Assembly: GCF_910592395.1 (NCBI RefSeq)
Contig: NC_088309.1
Location: 22,072,599-22,136,598, forward strand
Direction of reading: 5' to 3'
DNA from: Lineus longissimus
Lineage: Eukaryota > Nemertea > Pilidiophora > Heteronemertea > Lineidae
Length of the DNA stretch: 64,000 nt
This document shows positions 46,728-58,571 of the stretch, piece after piece. Both the position numbers and the translations under genes were made by a program. How positions within the stretch are numbered: position 1 is the stretch's first letter; each line of letters opens with the position of its first letter. Below the pieces are notes generated by a model. It searched no databases and was not told the origin of the DNA. It saw only the letters and a list, made by a program, of their open reading frames with translations.

Positions 46728-46875
46728 AAGCTTGATTGCAAGTTCAAGTTTGATTGCAAAGGTGACAAACTATAGGTCGTAGTACATGTTTATCCAAGCT
46801 TGATTGAAAAGGTGACCATATGATAAAGCATCGCTGTAAGTTGCAATATTCAAGCTTGACTGCAAAGGTGACGAT
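46728..46875. repeat. interspersed 22-bp motif, four copies
   Basis: The motif (t)caagcttgattgcaaaggtgac and variants occurs near 46728, 46745, 46796 and 46851, irregularly spaced by 17-55 bp. Confidence 0.7.
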
Positions 46876-49800
46876 ATCAAAATTTATACATGTATCTTCT
46901 TCGATGTGACAGTCTGATGTATGGTGGTAATGGGCGGCGATCTGAATACTGTAAGAAGAAGAGGACACAGCAGTGGATGAATCACTACTGCTCTTCCCAG
47001 CGATGATACTCAGTCTTTCATCAAAACAAAACTGTTTTTGGTCCATTAGCTGTTCTGTGTCAGATCTGGTGGAACCGTTTTCTTGCAGTAATCCTAATCC
47101 GTTATGGCTCTTAGTGCTCTGCTGGCAGGTCTTGTTTCCAATGTCTTTTATGTCCTAGTCTGAGTTAGATGTACTTTGATCTTATTGATACTGGTATGAT
47201 TCAGACTCTCTTCTAACGTTTTCTTCTCTTCATCTTTTTCATATTGTTCCGAAACGGTGGCTAGGCTAGACTGATCATCATATTATGATAAATAGTGTTC
47301 TTCCCAAAGAATAGTGTGTTATTGGGATGGCGAATGTTCTCGCTGATGGCAAACTTCTCGTTGAGGTACGCGGGATGCAATATGCTTTAGCTACTCGGGT
47401 GGTACTGCAGGCTTCTCAAATCCATTTTACTCATGATGGCTGTCAATCATATCAGCTATTGTTATATGCTTACAGCTTGTAATAACCAATCGATAGTACT
47501 CAATGGCCACTGCCAGGTCAGTTGGTTCCAGATGAAGCACAAAGGATTGGAAGTTGGGCCTAGGAATTAAGACAGCTGGCTGCAGGCAAAACTATTTGTT
47601 ATTGATATGACTCGAATGAGCGGTGGTGCATGCCATCAACATTTCTTGTTAGATGCTTTAGATAATTACTAAACGGATATCGGTTGCGTAATAGACAAGG
47701 CACGTACATGTAATATGGGAGTCATGGTTTCGACATATGATAGCCCCTCGTTTTTACCTTTTAAAACGTATTCAAACAACAACAAAATTATTAAAACTGA
47801 CGTAAGCAATTTTTACGAAAATGAAAATTGTCGGTTTTGCGCAAGGATTGGTCAAGAAGAAGCTGCGATAATCCTAATATCACTGCTGTGACTCTGATCA
47901 GACTGTAGAGAACATGTTTGTCGACGATTAGTCAGTCATTCTGACGGGCCGGTTGCCAGAACAGCCAGTCGTCCCACACCAACAACTCGAGCACGTTGCC
48001 AACAACCAGCAATGCGTCATTCGATATCGTTACTAAATGGTAATTTTGTTGCATCGAAAATCAACATGTGTCTCACCGATGTACTCATTTTATGAGCGAA
48101 ATTATCATGAAATTCGAGTAGAGTTGGTTAAATCCGAAGCTTCTCCTTTTCGGGAGACGATGCATCTGTCACGTTTGAGTGGGAGCCTCAAGAAAACTGC
48201 CGAAAGTCATCCACCACGAACATCAATTCCTCACTACAAGTACATGTAATTGGTATTGTTGATCTGTTCCATCTGTTTTTGATGTCATTATATTGATTTC
48301 TATGTCTTTGTACGATCTCTGGCGCCGAGCTAGCCTCATACTTTCATGACTGCAGTTGTAGCCCCGGTACATTGCAACAAGTTATCGCTATCTTATGTCA
48401 TGGACGAGAGCATGCTCGATGAGTCCCAAGGGACCACTTCTGCATGTTTCTCCATCTGAAGCAAAGGCAAAAACCACTTAATAAGTGGTACTTGATCTGC
48501 TCAAAGAATGCAGCATCAACTAATGGCCGTTTGCGCATATCCTCTGGACAAATTCATGAATAAAAAAACCCAACATGTTCCTCTTCCAAAATCAAGTGAA
48601 CACCTTCCTACACTGCCGTACAATGACGGCGAACCAGGTTTCCAAACAACAAACAACGTGACGGACCATATCGCACCAACAGCACGAGATGTGAGCGATA
48701 TTCTCATGGTAATTTCCCCATTCATGGGGGCAGGAGCGGCTCATCAGTCTTTCTTTCATATCGCACCAGATTCTGGGGGCCATCTGCATTGGTCCATACA
48801 AAGCAGTAGCCTTATATTCATGAATCTGATGGAAGTTTCTTTTCCCTTCATATCCGTGTCATCTCTTAAGTGATTTTGTTTGTGTTGGGGACACTGACTG
48901 ACCTAGTCAAAAATAGCGATGATTTGTTTTTTGGGACCTATAAACGCCCATTCCGATTTTCAGAGAGACAGGATGTACTAATACGCTGATCATGGCGGTT
49001 GGTAGTGTAATTTTCAAAGTGCCATCGTTGGTAATGTATCTCGTGGATCTGTTAGCTGTTGCAATTGTCGACTAACCCATTCAAGGAGAGTGTTGTCTTA
49101 AAAGTCCGGTGATGTAGCCTGTTGCGATGCCCTGGATTATTTCATCAGTACGGGAGAACTAAATGATGTCGTCCTTGTAGATGTATTAGAGAGCGTGGCA
49201 TGGACAAAGGTGAGACAAATTTGAAACACCTAATTGAGCTTGACCGTCAGATTGAAATACTGAAGGAGATAACGCTAAAGTGATCTGCAATGCATCATCA
49301 GCGACAAAACCTGCTTTGAACGACCAGGCTGCGGATTTTAAAGGTCGGAGGACATCTCCATTTAAATGATGCCCATGCTGGGAGAACCAATCTAATGAGG
49401 GGATTTCATAAATTCTCTGGAGCTCCTCCATATATACATAGGTTGGATATAATGATGTCGTCCGTGTAGATGAATGTATGAAGCGGTGGTCATGGTGATG
49501 TGGATCAAAATTGCATCATGTTCGCATCTGCGGGTTCATTCAGACAGCAGGTCAAACCAATTCGTAATTTATATTGTGTGCACAGCTTGTTCCCCTCGAA
49601 TGCATGGGCAAACATTATGAGCCTCAGCTGGACTAACTTCAAAATTTCAGAAAAAAAGATCGGTACCCGACGGCTTATGTCTGCTTGAGGTTAGAAAAAT
49701 ACAAATTGTTTTCCTTTCCAGTTCCTTGTTTGATATGGAAACCGTTTTGCGTTGGTAACATGTTGCATTCATGAATAAACCAAGAGTCCTGAGGTGAAAT

Positions 49801-52800
49801 TCATTCTCTATAGGGATTTTCGGATCAAGCAGAGTTGCTCTGGGTTTTTTTTATCGTCGACTGATAATTCTTACGGTCTCTGTTACCTCATTCTTTAGAT
49901 TGAGGTTCCATCGTACGGATTGGATATTAGTCTCTGTCTTTTCTTGCCCTCGTCTTCAGGTTATGGGTGCCCCTTCGATCGAGGTGCTCCACTGTAGCTT
50001 GAAAAGCTGAACCATACCGGTTCTGGTAATACTAAAGAAAACAGGAAATATACTACAATTGATATGATTTAAGCTCGTCTTATGGATTGTCCCAAACAAA
50101 TATAGGATGGAGGCGTGATATTCAAATGAAAGAATTACTAACGAATTAAGAGAGAAGGATAAACCGTCTGAACATAGAATATGTTTACTCTCAAAGCCTG
50201 CTTGGCCTATTCACCATATTTGCTGACCGTTCCGTAGAGAAAAGGTCTGGCTTATCACGGAGGTTAGCAGGGCTACGCAAATAGGCAAGAGGGACATATA
50301 CACCTTGCTAATCTGTGCACCAACTGAATGTTGTAGGTGGACTTCCATTCTATTCTGCTGGTAAGATTTCTTCATGATTTATGGAATACCTTCGAGCTAC
50401 GACCACTTGTTGATAGCCACCTTGAAGGCTGTTTAATTTCACCTCAGATGTATTCACCTGAGGTTGCCAGTTATGGCTATTCAACAGGTGGGTCTCTTCA
50501 AGTGGTAGAGTATCACGCTAGCATTGCTTTAAAGATCATTGTTTACCACTTACATGTAGGTAAACAACTAATTTTGATTGATAGGCTATTCGTTGGGGAA
50601 TCTGTGCAATCATTCATGGTTTGTTGCTTACAGTTATTCGACATTTCTCTTCCTGTATGTCCATGGATGTCAGTAAAGCTTCGTTTTGACTAATTCTATG
50701 TCGCGGTTTCTTGGGACAGCATATGTATATCTTTAAGTACTAACAACAAACTGAACCTAAGGCTTGAACCATGCTTTCACTTACCATTATGGTTTGGCGC
50801 CATCACGCTGGTGATGATGCTATTTGGCGCATTGAATCATGTGATTGCTCTCTCTCTCAGTTACCATTGGCCGGTTCTGATACGTACCCCATGCCAAAAC
50901 ACACAGGCATGTGGTACACAATTCACGGTTGTGACGCCCATGGCTGTCTTCTTGGGAGAGCTACACCTGTACCACAAAACTGCACAGGGTTTCATCATTC
51001 AATCCCACATTATCAAATGCTTTTCGTAGTTTGTTACCACCACTGCTGATTGACGATACGTCTGCATGCCTTGGCGATTAGATCATGTCTGAGAAACTAA
51101 CTGGAGCATGCACGTCTGCGTGTTTACCTCATCAGGAGCAGGTGAAACGCCAATTAGTACTCGGCGGAAACATTCCTTTCTCGTTCTTTGGCTCTTTGAT
51201 ACACGAAATAAAAAAAGAAGCTTTCTCTCAAAGGCGGACGAGATCTGAGTGTCGCATGGTCCTGGTGTTAGTTTCCGATAGGCAGATGGGGAGGTGAATC
51301 ATCGTTTAACGCATTAAACGTTTAATGAGAATGTTTGTCCATATACACGTAGTCCTAATAATCCTCCAGTAAATTTTGTAACTATCAGATGTTTCTGCTG
51401 CCTGATGTCTAGTCGTATGGACAAATTCGAGCTGATAAAGCACGGATTAAACAAAATGATAATCCCATTAATCAACTTATTTTAAAAAGTGGCAATATTC
51501 CAACTCTAACTGGTTCATCCATTGAAAAAATCCTCTCTTTTTGCTTGAACTTATACTTTTAAGTGTGATGATGATCCGTTCGTAATTCGGCGATTATGTT
51601 AAATGTTGCTTACTCATCAAGAGGAGCTAAAGCGCCGGCCATGTCGTCATCGTCTTGTTAGAAAGTTCGAGTTATATCAGTATAGGCCTGCCCAACCCCA
51701 TCTTGACACTCAGGGGAGATAACGGACCGAGTAACTCTAATGGTTCAGAATGACCCAACCCGGTTTCAAACTAGTGAAGACAAGCGTAGTGACTGGAACT
51801 TTGGCATCGTGGATATTATACGCACTGTGTACCAGTATGAAGAAATGTAGTCGTCTCATGTCATACCTTCTTCTCAGTAAGAATATACCATTCTCATATC
51901 TCCTGATACTGTTAACATCATCTCCTATCTGTCTCAGAATTGATGTTCTTTTATCTCAAGCTCGATACATTTGCTCAAACTGATAAATTCACAAATAATT
52001 GGCTCATGTTCGATGATCATTCGCGACGTAACCAGATAAATCGCTTCCTCTTTGATAGAGAAACGATACAAGAGACATGTCTTTCGTATCTTTATATCAG
52101 AGTTGTTGTTGTTGTCGTCTTCGTCGCCCCTTTTTTCATGCACGACCTCGTTGCGAAAAGGGACGAATAATGGACAGGTATTAGATCAAGGATAGCTTAT
52201 TCTGGCATAAAAGGACCCATTGCAAGGTAATTAGGTTGTTGAATGGTCTTCTTATACCAGGAGGACTACCAGTATTAAGAATCTCGATCTGGGAGGCTGT
52301 TGCCGAGTATTTCAATTTCCACGTCGGAGCGACTGTCTAATACTAGGATGACATCACCCGACTGATTATTGGACTTTGGTGTTTCGAACTGGTCAGTACG
52401 GTGTACTGTCAATTATTTAGGTACTTGGCTTAAAATTCCTGTAGTTACGAAAGCTGAAGATATTCCACTTGACTTGGCCCATAAATAACATAACTTGAAC
52501 TAGACCTGTCATTTTTATTTCACTTTATTTCACAATTTTTGATTTATAGGAATTCTATTGGATTATAACAGATTCTTAATGCATATTTCCGTATTATATA
52601 AAGTAGGCCTATGGGCAATTCAGGTCTCTGAGAGAAGTTGTCCTCGAAGGAAGCTTTTGCCTGTATTTGTCCCACGGCCTGAACTCGGTCAACCAACATG
52701 GGCGATTACTCAAAACACATTAGAAGAAAAACAGTAATCAGTTCGATATTATGTTAAATCAACATAATTTCTATTAAGTATATCGGCAAGCATTAACGTA

Positions 52801-54408
52801 TTAGTGCTCAAATCGTTTCGATAATGACTTTAAAAGTTATGTTATACGTCTCAACGAGAGCGTAAATCTGTTGGTTTTAACCTTGCTGTGAAGAATTGAG
52901 AAAGTTCAAAACGAATAATAATAAAGATAATACTTGCATTGATAGCCTAGGGGTATTTTGACATAAAATAATGCCGCCATTTTCAGATTATAATGAGCTG
53001 AGGGATCTAATAAGAGCTTTTCTACAGATCTTAAAATTAGTGGAATATATAAGTATTATGCTGTACTTTGGAACCCTTGGTTTACCCACCCATGTTTACA
53101 GCTTTGCGGGATTATATGCCTAAAGGTGTTATTGTGAAATGTCGTCTTCGCTTTCCCACAAACAGAACGGAGCTACTCTTAGAAAGTTTGGACAGGTTTG
53201 TGAGTATCTTTGTTCATCTCTGCCCTCGTTTTAGTTGGTCTTATGTCATTCTTTGATTTCTAAACTGCAATGATGAAAAGTTCACCAAGCCGGCTGTCTC
53301 CGGGTCACGAGTTAGTCATAATGTATACCACCGCTCAAATCTCTGTAGTTGCATGATTGGTTATCGCTCAAAAAAACATTGGCGTGTCTGTCTTTTTGTG
53401 GGATAGGAATGATGTGTGACTTTTCATCTACCATTCCTACAGTGAAGTCGATCAACGCCAAAAATGCTGCCCCTGTTTGGGATACTTTCATGACCGTCGC
53501 CAACAGGCGGTTATCTCCTTGTCACTGATGTAATCTACTCAGACCGGGTCATACCCCATTAATACTCAATATATACAGCTTCCTAATGTACCATCTATGT
53601 CGGTCACCATGGAAACCGTATCACCTTAGAGATGAATTTGATTCCTTGATTTTGTTTACCACTGGGCGAATCCGATTTAGTTGTTGGGTTGTTAGCTGTG
53701 TTCACAATCGGATGGTTAATGAACTCGGCTATCCTACACTGTTGGAAAATCAATAGTGAGGTTAGATTGTTCTCTGTGATACTTGGTATACAACAGCGCT
53801 AACTAGAATAGATGTATATATGATACGATACAGGAATGTGCTATGATACATGTGTAAGGACACGCAAGGACAGCGTGGCGCTCAGTTGATATGAAAGCAA
53901 TTTCCTTACGATGTAGTGCGACCCTGCGCTTACCCCGAACTTGCATCCATTTGTCCCTCAATATAGCTACGGCCCTGCATTGGATACCAATGATCTCACT
54001 ACTAGTTGTAGACACCGAAAGGCTGAAAACCTTCCGAGTCATTTTATGTCCGATTCTGAACCATCAGAGTCCATCGGTCCGTTACCTCCCCTCATTAGTG
54101 TAACGGAATCCGAGTCGGCGTTTGAGGGTCAAGATGTTTATGTCCTTGGATAGTTACTTAACCAAGGACACGAAGCAGACATGTCCTGCTATTTTGAAAC
54201 GAATATTTATGGCTTACACTTTGATATCCATATCCCATATCTCATGGGATTAACATTAACACCAAATTCATAATGATCCACGTAATGCATTCCTAGTGTC
54301 AAGTACTGGTCATTCTTCCACTCCTTGGTAATGTATAGCATTCTCACTTCTACCACATCCATTTTTCTTCTTCAGCTTCCACGGTAAAATGATGTTGCAG
54401 AAAGCTAT

Positions 54409-54903
54409 TTATATTTTCCTCAATTCACTGTTCGTCTTCCTCCCAACCAACATACATTGTACATTTGCATCATGTTTTGGATCGTAGATCATGAATGTAT
54501 AGATTCTTTGCCCCATTAGTTCTGATCGAGACTTGTTCGGTGCTAAATCATCTAATTCAGAGCACATCTGATTGGCTCTTTTAAAAATCAACATGTCGTT
54601 TATTGTGTCAAAGTCTAACAGATGACATCCAGCCCCGCATCTTCTACATGACGCGTAATTATCATTAATTGACCCATCATAGTAATAAGTATTATGAATG
54701 ACATTGGCTACACAACTTGTTTGGCCGTTAAATACGAAATGTGATATACCAGTATGAAAAAGTGGGTTATTTTCACTACGTTTATTAGAGATAATTAGAC
54801 CATGTTGTTTTTGAATACATTGGTTAGTGGCACTCTGTACGTAACCTACATACAGCTTGTCGTGGCTACGAGATGTAATAGGCCAATGCACCGGTACTGC
54901 CAT
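54409..54903 (-). CDS. orphan ORF, 164 codons
   Basis: The frame opens at ATG 54903, with an in-frame TGA 30 nt upstream in the same sequence, and ends at 54409. The product is hydrophilic with seven cysteines, including a CRRCGAGC cluster near the middle (about residues 86-93). It has no signal peptide, membrane segment or family match I recognise. The length is well above that of other frames in this AT-rich region, so it may be a real small gene or one exon of a larger one. No TATA box or polyadenylation signal supports it. Confidence 0.35.
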   Translation of the reverse strand: MAVPVHWPITSRSHDKLYVGYVQSATNQCIQKQHGLIISNKRSENNPLFHTGISHFVFNGQTSCVANVIHNTYYYDGSINDNYASCRRCGAGCHLLDFDTINDMLIFKRANQMCSELDDLAPNKSRSELMGQRIYTFMIYDPKHDANVQCMLVGRKTNSELRKI

Positions 54904-57900
54904 GTGCTTCGTTTCACCAAGTTTGGAGTTTCAGTACATCAAACACATCCAAGGTAAGAATCTATTTCTCTTTGGGTTGCTTAAAAGTTTCACATTTGAT
55001 GGTTATCAAAGTTTGGGAACAATTGGCCAGACTGTTTATGCAAATAATGCTGTCACCTGCGCCAACGTTTCATCCTTTGCCGCTACAAAAGCCGACTGTA
55101 TGTGGCCGCAGGCAGATACTAGGCCAGGCACAAGGTACTTCCACCGCATGTTCAGAGTGGCAGTCGTCATCGCGGCCAACGTATCTTGATAGAAGCTATC
55201 CAGCGTCACCACATGTTGACAGTGACCATCGTCACCACATGTTGATAGTGACTATCGTCACCAAATGCTGATAGAAGCCATCGTCATCGACCATCGTCAC
55301 CACTCTTTCGAATGTGATGTGACTCCTCCGGACGAGGCTCAATGACAAATCGTAACACTGAGACGACACCGTCTGACACCTCTGACCAGCAAGACAACTG
55401 AGATTTTCTCCAGTAGGACGTCCTGTTTGTCACAACTATAAAAGCTGACATGATCGACTTCATTGATCGTTTCAAAATGGTTATCTCGTGTTTTTCAATG
55501 TGAAGAATGGCGTACAATCAATGTAATTTGAAAATTATCCTCAAGAGGTTCTTGAGCAGTTAACTTAGTCATACGTGCTCGTCATTGTGATCGCCATTCA
55601 CCCAGAGACTAAAGGTTTCCACATTTGAACGATGTCATGCGGACGTGAGGGGGCACTTGACGGATCTTGTCTGTCAGACGAGACAACACGTTTTAGGAGA
55701 TTTGTTTCACTGATTTTAGCATTTAAACCTCTCTCAAGCCAGGTACCTTTGGCGTTTTTCCCATTTACATCTGACTATAGTGGTGGAGCAGTTCTAACTC
55801 TCTCGGACAAGTTTTGTGCCAGTTCTCTGAGATAGGGTATGACCAGTGTCTTCCGCATCTAAAATCTCTCATATTCCATATACATTCTGAGATTGTAAGA
55901 GGCAGTCGTGTGATTGGAATCGACCAAATAGTCCGTTTCTTCAATGACCAGTCTTGTTTTTTTCACGTGGATTTACTCAACTCATCATAAGATGTACACA
56001 CATTGTAGGATAATACAGATTTACCCCTACCTAAGACTGAGACTCGCTCAAGGATATAATGATAGGTCTTTTGGACATGTCTAGTTCTTTGGAAATCCAT
56101 TGCTGTCACCTGGGACTGCGGAAGGTCAATCAGGAATTAACTTGTAAAGGTGATTTGCCCAATATACAAGTAAAGTCTTCGAAAAATTTGGTTAAAAATG
56201 TGTTGGTAAGTTGATAATTCGACGGTATAAACGGACTTCTGTCAACAAATCACTTCAGACGACCCACTGACCCTCTTACCCCACTTGCCCTTGTGAAGAC
56301 CCGTACCCTCGGCGCCTGCCCATAGCTTAGGCACGGTCAATGTGATGCTAACCTTATACCTACATTCCAGAAAATTTGGTCAAACCTAAATGTAGCCGCA
56401 TCATTCCCAAACGCATTCCTTACTATATTGGCAATCAAAAACGTAAGGCGTAATACGTTTTGTGGCAATGTATAGGCGTCTCCATCACTATCAAAATCGC
56501 CATGTCAGTATTGGCTCCTCCTGAGCTAGCGTTCAACTATCGTTGATGAAGAATCTTGTTTCAGGTGCAAAAAATTACATGTCAACGTAGGTCGTCATTA
56601 AGCCTGTTTTATGCACTCTAGTTTTTTTATGGATCAGATGTTTTGAATAATAATTTGTGAATCAATGAATAACTAATTAGATTATTGCATATCTGAAGGT
56701 TCATTTCCTTCCCAGAAGGAAGTACTATAGTATATGTATGTCGGATGGATGATGACGGGGTTCAGTGCAATATTGTGTACATGATATACATGTACGCACG
56801 TTATGTTATGTATGCCTGTTGGTTAACTGCATGTACTGCAGAATGTAGGTATGTTTGCAGTACGTTCCATCATATTATAGGAGTTCAACCTGGCCAATCA
56901 GGTCAGCAATCAGTGCAATAAAATAACCATGATATTTTTGGCTGACGACAACACCATATATCATATAGCTTCGTCAAGCTAACATCGTGAGTTGTTAAGT
57001 GTATATTGTTGTGCATAGTGCTATCTATCAATATGTCTATTCGTGATAAAGCAATGTTTACCAAAGTAAGGCAAGACCATACATTTCAGGCTATCCCGCC
57101 ACATACTGTGCAAATGTACAATGAAAAACAAATTGCGACACTTTAAATATTTGAATTCGAATGGGCTATCGCTCTAAAAGGGCGCACATTCAAATAGCTT
57201 TTGGCCTCAATTTTGAAAGTGTTCTTTATACATGCATAAGTTTTTATGAGTTTTTAAGTTGTTTTGAAATATGTTTTATTTTGGGGTCTCTCAACATGCC
57301 GTGTGTGTCTCAATGATAGAATCGCGCCTCAACTTTTCTTTGTCATATAAAAATGAAAGTAGCGTGACTGTATAGTTTCGAAGCTTTAAGTTTGTTTACC
57401 TGGACAATTTTGACTGATTGGTGAACGACCATTCTTATTTAAACATCGAAAGGCCCCAACATTGATAATAAAGTGGCTATAAAGGTCCATGTGGTTTAAA
57501 TTCTTTCCCATATAAGGCACAGTAAAGTATTGGAAAAGGTTCATAGCCCATCCCTTGTCGGTGTTTCTGAAGATATCATAAGTCTTACAACTCCAAATTA
57601 AAACATGATAAATCTCGACAAATAAAAGACCGCTTCGAGCAAATCGATTCACCGTATACATATCTTTTCCGTTCTTTGTATCACCTCAATACTCTCCTTA
57701 AATTAATGTTAAATGAAGTGGACGGTGCTTCAAAGACATCATTAATCTTCTAAGTGCATGGAATAATATTCGTATGGTTAGAAATAATTTGAGTTTGGTA
57801 CTGTAGACACTTCTATAAACCGTTAAAAAGTTATATGGGATATCCATGATTCAATTCTGTCACCCGACTACATGTATTCGCATCATATTCTGTGACCGAA

Positions 57901-58534
57901 AAGTTGCATGTAGTGCTTCGTACCATCTGTACAGGACCTCATGACAGGTGATGAACTTGGCCAAACTCTATGAAAACTTATTAAATCCTTCTGTAAAACA
58001 TTGGTTGATACAGGAAATGACACTCTTATTGTTGAAGTGCCTTTGTTCAATGAGATGACAGTGATGAACATTTGACAAATACTTCAACAGTTCAAATATT
58101 TATCATTCATTATGTAAATTGTCATTGCCGATGTAAGTGTTCGGTCAGTCTGACAGATTTACGATATGGCAATAATGTGTCGAAGTGAAATTCATTGATT
58201 TCCTGATACGTTTTTGGTTCTCCTATTGAGATGTCAAACGCCAGAACTCAAGCTGTGAGTTTCCGTTTTTAGAGACAGTCTATTACAGTTTTTTCAGGTT
58301 TCATCCCTTAGTTCTGTAGAATTCTATAGTTTATTTTATCCTTTGCGTACGACGGAATTGACCGCAGTCTCATCGGTTGGCAATGTTCAACTATTTGGGA
58401 TTAGAAAAGGTGTCTCCGACAGGTCTATCATGTTGAAGCTCTTTTTCAAATAACATTTGTTACTAGAGACGAGAAGTTTTTTGCTGCTCTTAACTGCTGT
58501 CTCTAATCCATAGTTTTGTCTTCTGTCATTCCAG
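54904..58534. other. intergenic region before GAS2L
   Basis: Contains a 27-bp minisatellite (55203-55282) and otherwise no supported gene. The promoter and leader exon of the GAS2-like gene should lie here or further left, because its first coding exon starts with a splice acceptor. Confidence 0.45.
55203..55282. repeat. 26/27-bp minisatellite, about three copies
   Basis: Units of the form cgtcaccacatgttgatagtgaccat are repeated with point differences and degenerate on the right side into cgtcatcgaccatcgtcacc. Confidence 0.85.
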
Positions 58535-58571
58535 ATGTGAAGTAATTTAGGAAGAGACGTCATCACGCCGA

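Larger units (their letters stand above)
42188..54408. other. gene-poor stretch of 12 kb
   Basis: No convincing exon. Scattered open frames below 125 codons show no signal peptide, domain or splice context. Repeats are a 12-bp triplet (agcaaatctag, about 46600-46632), a dispersed caagcttgattgcaaaggtgac family (46728-46875), and a related pair of words (atgatgtcgtcc.tgtagatg) at about 49163 and 49453. Confidence 0.5.

Noticed and set aside
48508-48873. 121-codon plus-strand ORF
   Set aside because: No domain, signal, splice context or compositional sign of coding; opposite-strand frames are equally open.
50497-50570. tRNA-like sequence (agtggtagagtatcacgctagc)
   Set aside because: Box A and an anticodon-arm-like stretch are present, but no box B or acceptor stem could be found.
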